DNA of 64,000 bases from assembly GCA_051967755.1 (NCBI GenBank), contig JBQDYD010000001.1:248001-312000 (forward strand). The letters are read 5' to 3'. Position 1 is the stretch's first letter. Each line of letters opens with the position of its first letter. A program made the position numbers and the translations under genes. The notes beneath the pieces were generated by a model, which made no database searches, had not been told where the DNA came from, and was given only the letters and a program-made list of their open reading frames with translations. Shown one piece after another: positions 26,630 through 34,548 of the stretch. This DNA comes from UBA1672 sp051967755 (GTDB taxonomy: Bacteria; Pseudomonadota; Alphaproteobacteria; Micavibrionales; Micavibrionaceae).

Positions 26630-27283
26630 ATGTCCAACGTCCGTATTGCACCATCAATTTTATCTTCCGATTTCTCCAAACTTGGCGAAGAAGTTGCCGC
26701 CATTGACAAGGCAGGCGCGGATTATATCCATATTGATGTGATGGACGGGCATTTTGTACCCAACCTTACCTTCGGCGCCCCTGTGGTGAAATCCATCCGC
26801 AAAAGCACGGACAAGGTTTTTGATGTTCACCTAATGATTTCCCCTGTCGATCCGTTGATTGATGATTTCGTCAATGCGGGTTCTGACATCATCACCGCCC
26901 ATGTAGAGGCCGGCCCCCATTTGCACCGCACGCTGCAGCATATCAAAGCCAAAGGCGTAAAAGCGGGCGTATCCCTAAACCCCCATACACCGATTGAATC
27001 CATCAAACATGTTATGGATTTGGTTGATCTGATTTTGATTATGACCGTCAACCCAGGCTTTGGCGGGCAGAGCTTCATTCCCCTCCTCGATAAAATAGCT
27101 GATGCCCGCCGTATGATTAACGACACAGGCCGCCAGATTGATTTGGAAGTCGATGGCGGCGTGAACCCCGAAACCGCCAAACAAGTCATTGCCGCAGGTG
27201 CGGATGTCTTGGTGGCAGGCACAGCCGTATTCAAAGACGGCCCAGAGAAATATGCGGAAAATATCGCCGCATTACGCGGATAG
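26630..27283 (+). CDS. rpe: Ribulose-phosphate 3-epimerase, 217 aa
   Basis: This cytosolic TIM-barrel enzyme interconverts ribulose-5-phosphate and xylulose-5-phosphate in the pentose phosphate pathway. The motifs are clear: IAPSILSSDFSKLGEEV at the N-terminus, HIDVMDGHFVPNLTFG with the metal-binding His and catalytic Asp, DVHLMI, MTVNPGFGGQSF and the phosphate loop EVDGGVNPET/VAGTAVF. The length is standard. The heparinase-like gene follows by 17 bp and is probably co-transcribed, an arrangement found in other alphaproteobacteria. Confidence 0.98.
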   Translation: MSNVRIAPSILSSDFSKLGEEVAAIDKAGADYIHIDVMDGHFVPNLTFGAPVVKSIRKSTDKVFDVHLMISPVDPLIDDFVNAGSDIITAHVEAGPHLHRTLQHIKAKGVKAGVSLNPHTPIESIKHVMDLVDLILIMTVNPGFGGQSFIPLLDKIADARRMINDTGRQIDLEVDGGVNPETAKQVIAAGADVLVAGTAVFKDGPEKYAENIAALRG

Positions 27284-27300
27284 CGATAAGGAGATCTGAT

Positions 27301-28926
27301 ATGCTTCACATGCTGAATAATCTAAAAAGCAAGGCAGGCCTGATGGCGTATAACACGCCCCTTTATGATTGGAGCCTGCGCGGCAGCACACCTGACCGCC
27401 TGATCGTGAAGCCCGTAGACCCGTGGCCGGGCAATGCCCAGCGCGCGCAAGAATTATTAGATGCGGCAGGCGTGGTCGATCGCACAGGCCCGCAATGGTT
27501 CGCCGAATGGTGGGAACCCGACGATGCCGACGATATCTGGATTAACCACATACACAGTTTCAGTTGGCTGCGTGATTTGCGCACCCTTGGCGGGGCACGC
27601 GCAAAAGAACAAGGCCGCCTGATGATCGAAAACTGGATTGAATGGTACGGCCAATGGGACGCGAAAAGCTGGCGCTCTGATATATTAGGCCGCCGCCTGT
27701 CTATGTGGGTGTGTCATTATGATTATTTTTGCGGGAATTTTTACGTCGAATTCGATGAAAACTTCCTGACTTGCCTTGCGAAACAAGCCAAGCACCTGAG
27801 CAATGTGATCGGCACAGGCGAAGGGGTAGAGCATCTACACGCAATTAAAGGCCTGCTTTATGCGGGTATCGCGCTTGGCGGGCATGAGAAATGGATCGAA
27901 CAAGCCCTTTCCACCCTCTCCAAATCTTTGGATGAACAAATCCTCGCCGATGGCGGGCATATTTCACGCTCCCCCGCGGTAATGTTGGATGTGATGGAAA
28001 TTCTGGTTGATATTCGCGGCGCATTACAGGCAGGCGATTATCCTGAGCCGAAATATCTGGGCAATAAAATCGCCGACCTCAGCGCCGCCATCCGCGGCCT
28101 GCGCCATCGTGACCGCAGGCTTGCTCTGTTCCATGGCGCGCAGGAAGGCAAGGTTGAGGCAATCGATTCTATTCTTGCGCAGGCAGGCACGCACAAACGC
28201 CCGAAGACCAGTATGAAAGACACAGGCTTTGAGCGTATCGATCAAGGGCGCGCATTACTGATTATGGATACAGGCGCCGCGCCGAAATATCCGCATGATA
28301 AGGATATGCACGCTTCCCCGCTCGCGTTTGAATTTTCATACGGCAAGGAACGCTTGCTCGTTTCCTGTGGTTCTCACCCGACTTGTCCGAAATGGCAAGA
28401 AGCGCTGCGCTTTACGGCCGCCCATAACACGGCGTGTATTGATTACCGCAATGCCTGCGAAGTGCGCAAAGACGGGCATTTCGGCCGCAAAGTCACCCAC
28501 ACCACCGTTCACCGTGACGGCAATGATGATGCGACGTTGTTGGTGGCCTCACATAACGGCTATGTACCGCTGAACGGGATTACGCACACACGTAAAATTT
28601 ATCTGGGTGATGACGGGCATGATTTACGCGGCGAAGATGATTTCGCGGCCGCCTTTGATCTGGTCAAGCCCGTTGAAACCGCCATTCGTTTCCACATTCA
28701 CCCGCTGGTGAAATGCTCTCTCATTAATGAGGGGACGGAAGTACTGCTCCGTATGCCTGGCGGTATGGGCTGGCGCTTTAAACATGATGTTGGCGTGCTC
28801 AAGCTAGAGGATAGCGTCTATTTCGGCGAAGGTGTAACGCCGCGCAAAACGCAGCAAATCGCCCTGTACGGCAGCATGAGCGCCGACCACGCCGTGGTGA
28901 AATGGTCATTGAAGAAAGAGGGTTAG
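27301..28926 (+). CDS. Heparinase II/III family protein, 541 aa
   Basis: The protein has the two-part layout of the heparinase II/III group: an alpha/alpha toroid N-terminal half (about residues 60-290, with NHIHSFSWLRDL, WIEWYGQWDAKSWRSDI and GGHISRSPAVMLD) and a beta-sandwich C-terminal half (about 320-535, with ASPLAFEFSYGKERLLVSCG and THTRKIYL). Members cleave acidic polysaccharides or serve in cell-surface glycan metabolism. There is no signal peptide, so in this alphaproteobacterial subgroup a cytosolic or unknown role is likely. A strong AGGAG site precedes the ATG. The stop overlaps the convergent neighbour by 4 bp. Confidence 0.88.
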   Translation: MLHMLNNLKSKAGLMAYNTPLYDWSLRGSTPDRLIVKPVDPWPGNAQRAQELLDAAGVVDRTGPQWFAEWWEPDDADDIWINHIHSFSWLRDLRTLGGARAKEQGRLMIENWIEWYGQWDAKSWRSDILGRRLSMWVCHYDYFCGNFYVEFDENFLTCLAKQAKHLSNVIGTGEGVEHLHAIKGLLYAGIALGGHEKWIEQALSTLSKSLDEQILADGGHISRSPAVMLDVMEILVDIRGALQAGDYPEPKYLGNKIADLSAAIRGLRHRDRRLALFHGAQEGKVEAIDSILAQAGTHKRPKTSMKDTGFERIDQGRALLIMDTGAAPKYPHDKDMHASPLAFEFSYGKERLLVSCGSHPTCPKWQEALRFTAAHNTACIDYRNACEVRKDGHFGRKVTHTTVHRDGNDDATLLVASHNGYVPLNGITHTRKIYLGDDGHDLRGEDDFAAAFDLVKPVETAIRFHIHPLVKCSLINEGTEVLLRMPGGMGWRFKHDVGVLKLEDSVYFGEGVTPRKTQQIALYGSMSADHAVVKWSLKKEG

Positions 28927-29378
28927 TTAGGCCCAATCGTATCCACATGATCGATTTTATATATGGTTAAACCAGACGGCATTACCTCAGGCATAAAGTC
29001 GTAAACATCGACTTTGCGAGCACAGAATTTATATTTCTGCCCTGTTTCCAGTATCGCATTTTGATCCATTGGTTGTTCTTCTGATGCAAGCGGAACATAG
29101 GCCGCGATTTTATCATTCACCATATTCCCTTCGTCATCATATTGATGCATGACGTAAATCAATGTGGCCTTACCGTTCAAACACCCTTTGGGGTTTTTGC
29201 AGTGCATATTCTCGGCAGGGAATTGAACAAAAGTTGTAATCTCCCCGTATATTGCCTCATACATATACTCTGATTGTTCAGATAACTGCTTACATTTTTG
29301 CTCTAACGACGCAGATGTTGCGAAGGCTTGCGGTGAATGAAGCAATAACATCATTAAAACGACCAACCTGTAGAGCAT
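28923..29378 (-). CDS. Exported hypothetical protein, 151 aa
   Basis: The start is set at the ATG following GAAAGGTGGTGAGG, giving MLYRLVVLMMLLLHSPQAFA as a signal peptide; the longer open frame only adds residues encoded by the ribosome binding site. The mature part has four cysteines (residues about 30, 60, 66 and 120), which suggests two disulfides and a periplasmic location. No family is recognised. Its leader is nearly identical to that of the next gene upstream on the same strand. Confidence 0.72.
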   Translation of the reverse strand: MLYRLVVLMMLLLHSPQAFATSASLEQKCKQLSEQSEYMYEAIYGEITTFVQFPAENMHCKNPKGCLNGKATLIYVMHQYDDEGNMVNDKIAAYVPLASEEQPMDQNAILETGQKYKFCARKVDVYDFMPEVMPSGLTIYKIDHVDTIGPN

Positions 29379-29396
29379 CCTCACCACCTTTCTACG
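29375..29396 (-). repeat. Duplicated leader/ribosome binding site, copy 1
   Basis: This 22-bp block spans the ribosome binding site and the ATG of the gene at 28923-29378. It matches the block at 30166-30187 at 21 of 22 positions, and each continues upstream into an A+T-rich stretch resembling a -10 box. It may reflect duplication of a leader unit. Confidence 0.55.
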
Positions 29397-29440
29397 GACA
29401 GCATATTACACCTCATAAAACAAACACAGAGAAAGGAAGG

Positions 29441-30169
29441 TTAAGGCGTTCTTCCCTCCTGCAAATCAAGATATTGCAATGGTTGCGTGGTACTGATACG
29501 CGGGGTTTCCCTAATATATGTTTCTTCGTCTTTGAGCCAAGGTAATATCTTATGTAGCTTGAAACGAACAGGGTCAGACGTCGTTTCAATTTTAATATTG
29601 TTAATTTCCACGCCTTGTCCGAAAACCTCAGATAATTTGTTCACCTTTACCTGCCTAGAATTTCCAGACAACGCATTATGTCGATCGTAAACTGCTTCAA
29701 TTGTTTTAGGATCATTCAAATCACGGAAATACACAAACGTCGGATACCAATCCTTAGGAACGATAGCGTTAGCATTTCGTAAGTTATCGTAATACTCTAG
29801 TTTCTCTTCAGTTTTTAACGGCTTTGTCGCAGGGGGCGGGCGATGCCAAAACATTTTTTGAAATAGGTTTTTGGGATACGCTCTGCTATTGGCATCCTTC
29901 TTCAACGCGAACAGCAATCCTCTTTCACCTAAATCTACTAACACCGCTTCGCCTCTATAAAAATCTTTATATCCCTTTAGTTTACCCGCCCTTACAGGCT
30001 TTAAATTCACCTCCCAAACGGACGACCCTGTTTTGATGCCGTCAGGGGTTTCAACCTCTACTGTGATACGATATTTCCATCGGTGTTCTGTGTTTGCATA
30101 TTCGGCGACTGCGTACACAATCGCTCCGACTAAACAAATAACTGTTATTGCAACTATAACTCTACGCAT
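29441..30169 (-). CDS. Membrane-anchored hypothetical protein, 242 aa
   Basis: I start it at the ATG behind the GAAAGGTGGTGAGG site, giving MRRVIVAITVICLVGAIVYA as an N-terminal anchor or signal; the longer open frame adds a basic stretch lacking a ribosome binding site. The rest is a soluble, probably periplasmic beta-rich domain (WKYRITVEVETPDGIKTGSS, then RGEAVLVDLGERGLLFAL), followed by a charged C-terminal half. The opening part is reminiscent of small periplasmic proteins with a conserved GSSVWEV segment, but I do not recognise the family. The leader is shared with the next gene downstream. Confidence 0.72.
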   Translation of the reverse strand: MRRVIVAITVICLVGAIVYAVAEYANTEHRWKYRITVEVETPDGIKTGSSVWEVNLKPVRAGKLKGYKDFYRGEAVLVDLGERGLLFALKKDANSRAYPKNLFQKMFWHRPPPATKPLKTEEKLEYYDNLRNANAIVPKDWYPTFVYFRDLNDPKTIEAVYDRHNALSGNSRQVKVNKLSEVFGQGVEINNIKIETTSDPVRFKLHKILPWLKDEETYIRETPRISTTQPLQYLDLQEGRTP

Positions 30170-30187
30170 CCTCACCACCTTTCCACG
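30166..30187 (-). repeat. Duplicated leader/ribosome binding site, copy 2
   Basis: This is the second copy of the 22-bp block described at 29375-29396. It covers the ribosome binding site and start of the 242-aa gene and differs from copy 1 at a single position (C for T). Confidence 0.55.
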
Positions 30188-30309
30188 AATACTATACATC
30201 AAAAACAGGCGCTTAAACGCATGCAAGAAAAAAATCCGCTTTATTTTGTGGCAATAATTTTACCCCTCCCGTATAGTCCGCGACGTTTAGGTAAGGAAAA
30301 GGTAGGCAA

Positions 30310-31137
30310 ATGGGCCATTTTGAGAAACCAAGACATAGTTTTGACGCCGTCCGCCAAGCGATTTTAGCAGGCGAAGGATTTGACGGTGACGATCTGCGCG
30401 ACGATATAGAGCGCTCTGTCATGTCTGATGCCTATAAAAACGGCGCAGTGCAAGAGCCGATCTATGGCCGCAACCGCGTGATCGCCGCAGAATCTCTTGC
30501 CCGCCCAAGCGATGACACTTTCGGTGATTATTCCATCGGTGAATTATCACAGGAATTTTACGCCCGCGGCCTTGCGGAGAAGTTTGATACGCTGACCTCC
30601 TCCATCGGGATTAAATATGCGCGCCAATTTCCCGCGACGCTGAATATCTCTGTCGAATCGGCTTTATCGCCGAAATTCTGGGACGGTATTGAAAAACGCG
30701 CCGAAAATTTTGAGCCTGAGCATTTCATTTTCGAAATTCTGGAACATGATGTTGATGTGAACGCCGATATATCGCATTTGCGTGCATTGAAGGAGCGCGG
30801 CTATCGCTTTGCGCTGGATGATTTTGCAGGCACGCCTGAGGATAAACACCGCCTTGCCGTGTTTGGTGATTTGGTTGATTACATCAAAGTAGACGGGCCA
30901 TTAGTGCGCGCGGGGCTTGGTGATACCGAAATGGCAGACCATAGCGTTGATGAATTCGTGCAGGTTTTGGCGCGCCTTCAGACCGATTACCCTGATATAG
31001 AGCTGATCGCAGAGCGCGTCCGCACCGCCGAAGAAGCGCAAACCCTGTTTGATATGGGCTTTACGGGCGTACAGGGCAGACAGCTCAAACCGCAATTCTT
31101 TGAATACACACCAGAGGCCAAAGCACTCGCGCTTTAA
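30310..31137 (+). CDS. Stand-alone EAL-domain protein (c-di-GMP phosphodiesterase-like), 275 aa
   Basis: EAL proteins hydrolyse cyclic di-GMP to pGpG. The equivalents of most catalytic residues can be traced: Glu61 (ESL in place of EAL), Asn112 (LNIS), Glu145 (FEILE), Asp170-Asp171 (ALDDF), Lys193 (YIKVDG), Glu235 (IAERV) and Gln255 (VQGRQ). The usual AEGVE is AERVR and the usual ALDDFGTG loop is altered to ALDDFAGTPED, so activity is uncertain; it may be a c-di-GMP sensor. The N-terminal 50 residues have no recognised sensor domain. It is cytosolic and monocistronic. Confidence 0.82.
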   Translation: MGHFEKPRHSFDAVRQAILAGEGFDGDDLRDDIERSVMSDAYKNGAVQEPIYGRNRVIAAESLARPSDDTFGDYSIGELSQEFYARGLAEKFDTLTSSIGIKYARQFPATLNISVESALSPKFWDGIEKRAENFEPEHFIFEILEHDVDVNADISHLRALKERGYRFALDDFAGTPEDKHRLAVFGDLVDYIKVDGPLVRAGLGDTEMADHSVDEFVQVLARLQTDYPDIELIAERVRTAEEAQTLFDMGFTGVQGRQLKPQFFEYTPEAKALAL

Positions 31138-31258
31138 TCTATCCTCCTTATCCCTTTATACACGCGATCCCACTTGAAAAAGGATGGGGCGCGTGGGACT
31201 ATATTTCCCTATCTCATACGTGAAATAACGATGTCTTAGAGTAAAGAGAGGGACGACG

Positions 31259-32668
31259 ATGGCCAAAGCACAAAAATCCTATGTCTGTAATGCTTGCGGA
31301 TCGGTTTCAGGCCGTTGGGCGGGGAAATGCGATGCATGCGGAGAGTGGAACACCATCACAGAAGAAGTCGTCGAGGCCAGCGTCCCCAAAGGATTAAGCG
31401 GTAAGAAAAAAGGCCGTGTGATAGAGCTTGTTGATCTGAAGAACGACAAAAGCGCGACTTACCCGCGCCTTTTAACGCGTATTGATGAATTTGACCGCGT
31501 GACGGGCGGCGGCATTGTGCCGGGGGCGGCGATATTAATCGGCGGTGATCCGGGGATCGGGAAATCGACGCTCCTCCTCCAGGCGGTATGCGCACTTACC
31601 GGCAACAATGTCTCTTGTGCCTACATATCGGGGGAGGAATCCACCGACCAAATCCGTATGCGCGCCAATCGTTTGGGTCTCGGGGAAACCCCGCTAAAGC
31701 TCGCCTCCGCCACAAATGTGCGCGACATCCTCGAAACGGTGAAGGATTCGGCAAACGACATAAAGCTTCTGATTATCGATTCGATCCAAACCATGTTCGT
31801 TGATTCCATCGACAGCGCACCGGGCACCGTCACACAAGTACGGACAAGCGCGCAGGAAATCATCCGCATGGCGAAATCGCGCGGCATCGCGGTGATCTTT
31901 GTCGGCCACGTCACCAAAGACGGGCAGATTGCAGGCCCGCGCGTGCTGGAACACCTCGTCGATACCGTGCTCTATTTCGAAGGCGACCGCAGCCACCATT
32001 TCCGCATTTTACGCGCGGTGAAAAACCGTTTCGGCCCCACCGATGAGATCGGCGTATTTGAAATGGCCGAAGGCGGCTTGATAGAGGTCGCCAACCCCTC
32101 CGCCCTGTTTTTATCACAGCGCCATGACGATGCATCGGGCTCTGCGGTGCTCGCCGCATTAGAGGGGACACGCCCGTTATTGGTGGAGGTACAAGCATTG
32201 GTCGCGCCCTCCTCACTCGCTTCGCCGCGGCGTTCTGTGTTGGGGTGGGATAATAACCGCCTTGCGATGATTGTTGCCGTGCTCGAATCACGCTGCGGTA
32301 TTCGTTTATCCAGCTATGATATTTTCCTGAATATCGCAGGGGGCATTCGCATTAACGAACCCGCCGCGGATTTGGCCGTGGCCGCCGCCCTCATCAGCGC
32401 GCTCAGCAATCAGCCCCTGCCCCATGACACGGTGTTTTTCGGGGAAATCGGGTTGGCAGGCGAAGTGCGTCAGGTCGCCCAAGCCGATGTGCGGTTAAAG
32501 GAATCCTCCAAGCTCGGCTTTGAAAAGGCAACTATCCCCGTTTTGGCAAAGAAAAAGGCCGCAAATAAAAACACCGCCATCAACGTGAGTGAGATCAGCC
32601 ACATCCGTGATCTGGCGAAATTTTTAGGCGCGAACCCAACGGCGCAAGCGGAGGATGGCTATGATTAA
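31259..32668 (+). CDS. radA: DNA repair protein RadA, 469 aa
   Basis: This RecA-like ATPase drives branch migration in homologous recombination. The N-terminal zinc finger (C10, C13, C24, C27: CNACG...CDACG), Walker A GGDPGIGKST (about 95-103), the RadA-specific KNRFG motif (about 258) and the C-terminal Lon-protease-like domain (ALEGTRPLLVEVQALV onward) are all present. The length is typical. The small SUKH-like gene overlaps its 3' end by 8 bp. Confidence 0.97.
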   Translation: MAKAQKSYVCNACGSVSGRWAGKCDACGEWNTITEEVVEASVPKGLSGKKKGRVIELVDLKNDKSATYPRLLTRIDEFDRVTGGGIVPGAAILIGGDPGIGKSTLLLQAVCALTGNNVSCAYISGEESTDQIRMRANRLGLGETPLKLASATNVRDILETVKDSANDIKLLIIDSIQTMFVDSIDSAPGTVTQVRTSAQEIIRMAKSRGIAVIFVGHVTKDGQIAGPRVLEHLVDTVLYFEGDRSHHFRILRAVKNRFGPTDEIGVFEMAEGGLIEVANPSALFLSQRHDDASGSAVLAALEGTRPLLVEVQALVAPSSLASPRRSVLGWDNNRLAMIVAVLESRCGIRLSSYDIFLNIAGGIRINEPAADLAVAAALISALSNQPLPHDTVFFGEIGLAGEVRQVAQADVRLKESSKLGFEKATIPVLAKKKAANKNTAINVSEISHIRDLAKFLGANPTAQAEDGYD

Positions 32669-32957
32669 TGCCGACCTAGAAAAAGCCGTCAAATTACTAC
32701 CATTAAACGATACGTTTGCACTTGAAGATCGCAAAGCACAAATAGTCGCAATAATGCCTGATATGAGGCCGTTAGATGCACCTTGGTGGACGGGTAAAGA
32801 AGTTTATTTAATCGCCGTAGATGTAGACGGGAATTTCTTTTTGAGGCATTGCGACGGCTCTGTCAGGTATTGGGATCATAAAACACAAACAGATGTTACT
32901 GTCTCAAAAAGTTTGAAAGAATTCGTGAAGTTGATATCTAAAAGAGACGGGTTTTAG
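32661..32957 (+). CDS. Small SMI1/KNR4 (SUKH)-like protein, 98 aa
   Basis: The start at 32661 is preferred since GGAGG lies 6 nt ahead of it, inside the radA 3' end. The C-terminal part (FLRHCDGSVRYWDHKTQTDV, then SKSLKEFVKLI) has the pattern of SMI1/KNR4 (SUKH) proteins: an aromatic YWDH step followed by a hydrophobic S..EF..L helix. SUKH proteins often act as immunity proteins against contact-dependent toxins, but no toxin is adjacent here. The gene is coupled to radA. Confidence 0.65.
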   Translation: MINADLEKAVKLLPLNDTFALEDRKAQIVAIMPDMRPLDAPWWTGKEVYLIAVDVDGNFFLRHCDGSVRYWDHKTQTDVTVSKSLKEFVKLISKRDGF

Positions 32958-32967
32958 GTGATTAATA

Positions 32968-33504
32968 ATGAAGTATTTGTTTATAGCTCTGTCTTTTATT
33001 TTTCTTGTCCCAACCACGGCAAATGCTAGCTTTTCTCCCTATATTGCAGGCAAAAAACTTGTGAGAACTAGTGAGGCCATTTTCATTGGTAAAGCAACCA
33101 AGATTGAACAAATTCCTAAAATTCTAATCTCAAGTAAATATTACAATATTGCCGCTCGTTTTGAGGTAGTGCAGAGCTTTAAAGGCACGGATGATAAAAA
33201 AGTAATAAATGTTCATTATTATCACCCCTCTATATCAGATATTCATCCCCCAAAAGAAAATAATACTTATATAGTTTTTGCCGAGAAAGATAATGAAAAC
33301 AACAAACTATATGCTAGCGGATGTCGAAAAGATAAGATTAACCTATCTATAAAAAAAGCAGCACCGAATACAACCACATTAGATACACTCGAAGCTCTAT
33401 CAGACAAATACCCGGAATTTAAAGATGATGTTATTAATCAATGGATCATTGAAAGAAAGAAAAGCAGAAATTTCTTTGAACGCATCGTTTATTTTCTATT
33501 GTAA
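32968..33504 (+). CDS. Exported hypothetical protein, possibly NTR/TIMP-like, 178 aa
   Basis: A signal peptide (residues 1-20, ending TTANA) is followed by a beta-rich domain. The spacing SEAIFIGKATKIEQ ... ARFEVVQSFKGTDDKKVINVHYYH ... NTYIVFAEKD ... YASGCRKDKINL resembles bacterial TIMP/netrin-like (OB-fold) proteins, which have GkV.ki, FeV...KG and YLVFA steps. The C-terminus is a basic helix. The gene is more A+T-rich than radA. It lies 10 bp after the SUKH-like gene and is probably co-transcribed. Confidence 0.65.
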   Translation: MKYLFIALSFIFLVPTTANASFSPYIAGKKLVRTSEAIFIGKATKIEQIPKILISSKYYNIAARFEVVQSFKGTDDKKVINVHYYHPSISDIHPPKENNTYIVFAEKDNENNKLYASGCRKDKINLSIKKAAPNTTTLDTLEALSDKYPEFKDDVINQWIIERKKSRNFFERIVYFLL

Positions 33505-33600
33505 GATTATAAAATGACCAAAAACCCCATCCTCGCCTTAACATTAGCGCTCACTCACCTTGCCCCTGAAATCATAAAGCCGCCTGAGTGCAAAGCGTAT

Positions 33601-33631
33601 CAGCGAGCCACACGAAGGTGATTGCTCGCTG
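33601..33631. terminator. Inverted repeat between convergent genes, possible terminator
   Basis: CAGCGAGC (33601-33608) and GCTCGCTG (33624-33631) form a perfect 8-bp stem with a 15-nt loop, followed on the plus strand by AATTTTA. It separates the radA-side genes from the convergent lipoprotein gene. The T run is short, so termination is plausible but weak. Confidence 0.45.
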
Positions 33632-33656
33632 AATTTTAAACCATAGCGCGTTTACC

Positions 33657-34448
33657 TCAAATGTTCTGCTCTACCATAGCCAAGCGCAAATTCGTAATCA
33701 TTTGATTGACCTGCGGCGTTAATGCGGCAACTGCATCCGTTTTCGCTTCGCGGGCATAGGCCAGCGCATTGACCCTTTTATTCGTTCCCGTAGAGAGGCC
33801 ACCGAATTCTTTGCTTGTCGCGCTGACATTGCCATAGGGGTATCCCTGCACCACATCAATCAACATCGCATTGGCATATCCAACCGCGCTCACCTGTTCA
33901 GAAGGCAGAATATAATGCCCGATAATCGTTAAATTTCCGGCCTTTAAAAGGTTAGATTTCGTCTGCCCCTGACTGTAAACCTCATAGAGCAAAACCGCAT
34001 CCAGATGTTGGCGCGCCGCGCCCAAACGCACCTGATCAACCAATGTTGTGCTATTTTTTTCGATCCCTGCGATAGAGCTTGTCATATCCGCGACGAGCGG
34101 GCTAAGGGGGATGAAGTCCCCAAAACGCGCGCCCTGCTCTTCCTTAACCTGAAGCCACAGCTCCATTTCCGCCTCAGGGATGGTGGCAATTTTTCCGCGC
34201 TCTACACGGGCAATTCCATACCGCCCGGGAAATTTTAAAATCGGCTCAACCGCCGCAACTTCCCTCACTTTTTGATCTATATATATAAATTCACCGTTTT
34301 TGGCATTAACAGTCGCCTTTGAAACAGGCACATCATTATAACGATCAACATAGGACTGACCCGAGGTGGATTGTGATGTTTGGCAGGCGCTAAGCCCTAT
34401 TGTGCAGCAGAATAGCGCCGCAATTTTTAGTGATTTCTTTATCATCAT
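33657..34448 (-). CDS. Lipoprotein of unknown function, 263 aa
   Basis: The N-terminus MMIKKSLKIAALFCCTIGLSAC is a lipoprotein signal with lipobox LSAC, so the mature protein is anchored by an acylated cysteine. I start at 34448 because AAAGGA lies 8 nt ahead of it; the ATG at 34457 has no room for a site. The rest is alpha/beta with a segment RQHLDAVLLYEVYSQGQTK that recalls the GNA1162/rhombotarget lipoprotein group, but I cannot place it firmly. Two palindromic operators upstream point to tight repression, possibly in common with the aas-like gene. Confidence 0.75.
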   Translation of the reverse strand: MMIKKSLKIAALFCCTIGLSACQTSQSTSGQSYVDRYNDVPVSKATVNAKNGEFIYIDQKVREVAAVEPILKFPGRYGIARVERGKIATIPEAEMELWLQVKEEQGARFGDFIPLSPLVADMTSSIAGIEKNSTTLVDQVRLGAARQHLDAVLLYEVYSQGQTKSNLLKAGNLTIIGHYILPSEQVSAVGYANAMLIDVVQGYPYGNVSATSKEFGGLSTGTNKRVNALAYAREAKTDAVAALTPQVNQMITNLRLAMVEQNI

Positions 34449-34467
34449 TTTAAGCATCCTTTATTAT

Positions 34468-34482
34468 TTGAACAGTGTTCAA
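34468..34482. promoter_or_regulatory. Palindromic operator TTGAACA-G-TGTTCAA
   Basis: A perfect palindrome with 7-bp arms and one central base, 20 bp ahead of the lipoprotein start. The arms are identical to those of the site upstream of the aas-like gene (12424-12438). Its position close to the start codon suggests repression. Confidence 0.7.
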
Positions 34483-34522
34483 TAAACAGGATTACATAAA
34501 GTTGTGCTCGATTGCAAGAAAA

Positions 34523-34537
34523 TTAAACACTGTTCAT
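34523..34537. promoter_or_regulatory. Second palindromic operator TTAAACA-C-TGTTCAT
   Basis: The arms differ from the TTGAACA/TGTTCAA consensus at two outer positions. Its centre is 55 bp from that of the first operator, about five helical turns, so both would face the same side of the DNA, as for cooperative binding. The putative lipoprotein promoter lies between them. Confidence 0.6.
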
Positions 34538-34548
34538 TTTATTGATTA

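Noticed and set aside
31168..31198. TCCCAC/GTGGGA inverted repeat upstream of radA
   Set aside because: Only six pairs with a 19-nt loop and no T run; likely chance.
33514..33621. 35-codon frame starting MTKNPILALTLALTHLAP
   Set aside because: It lacks a ribosome binding site and runs into the inverted repeat; kept only as a possible remnant in the findings.
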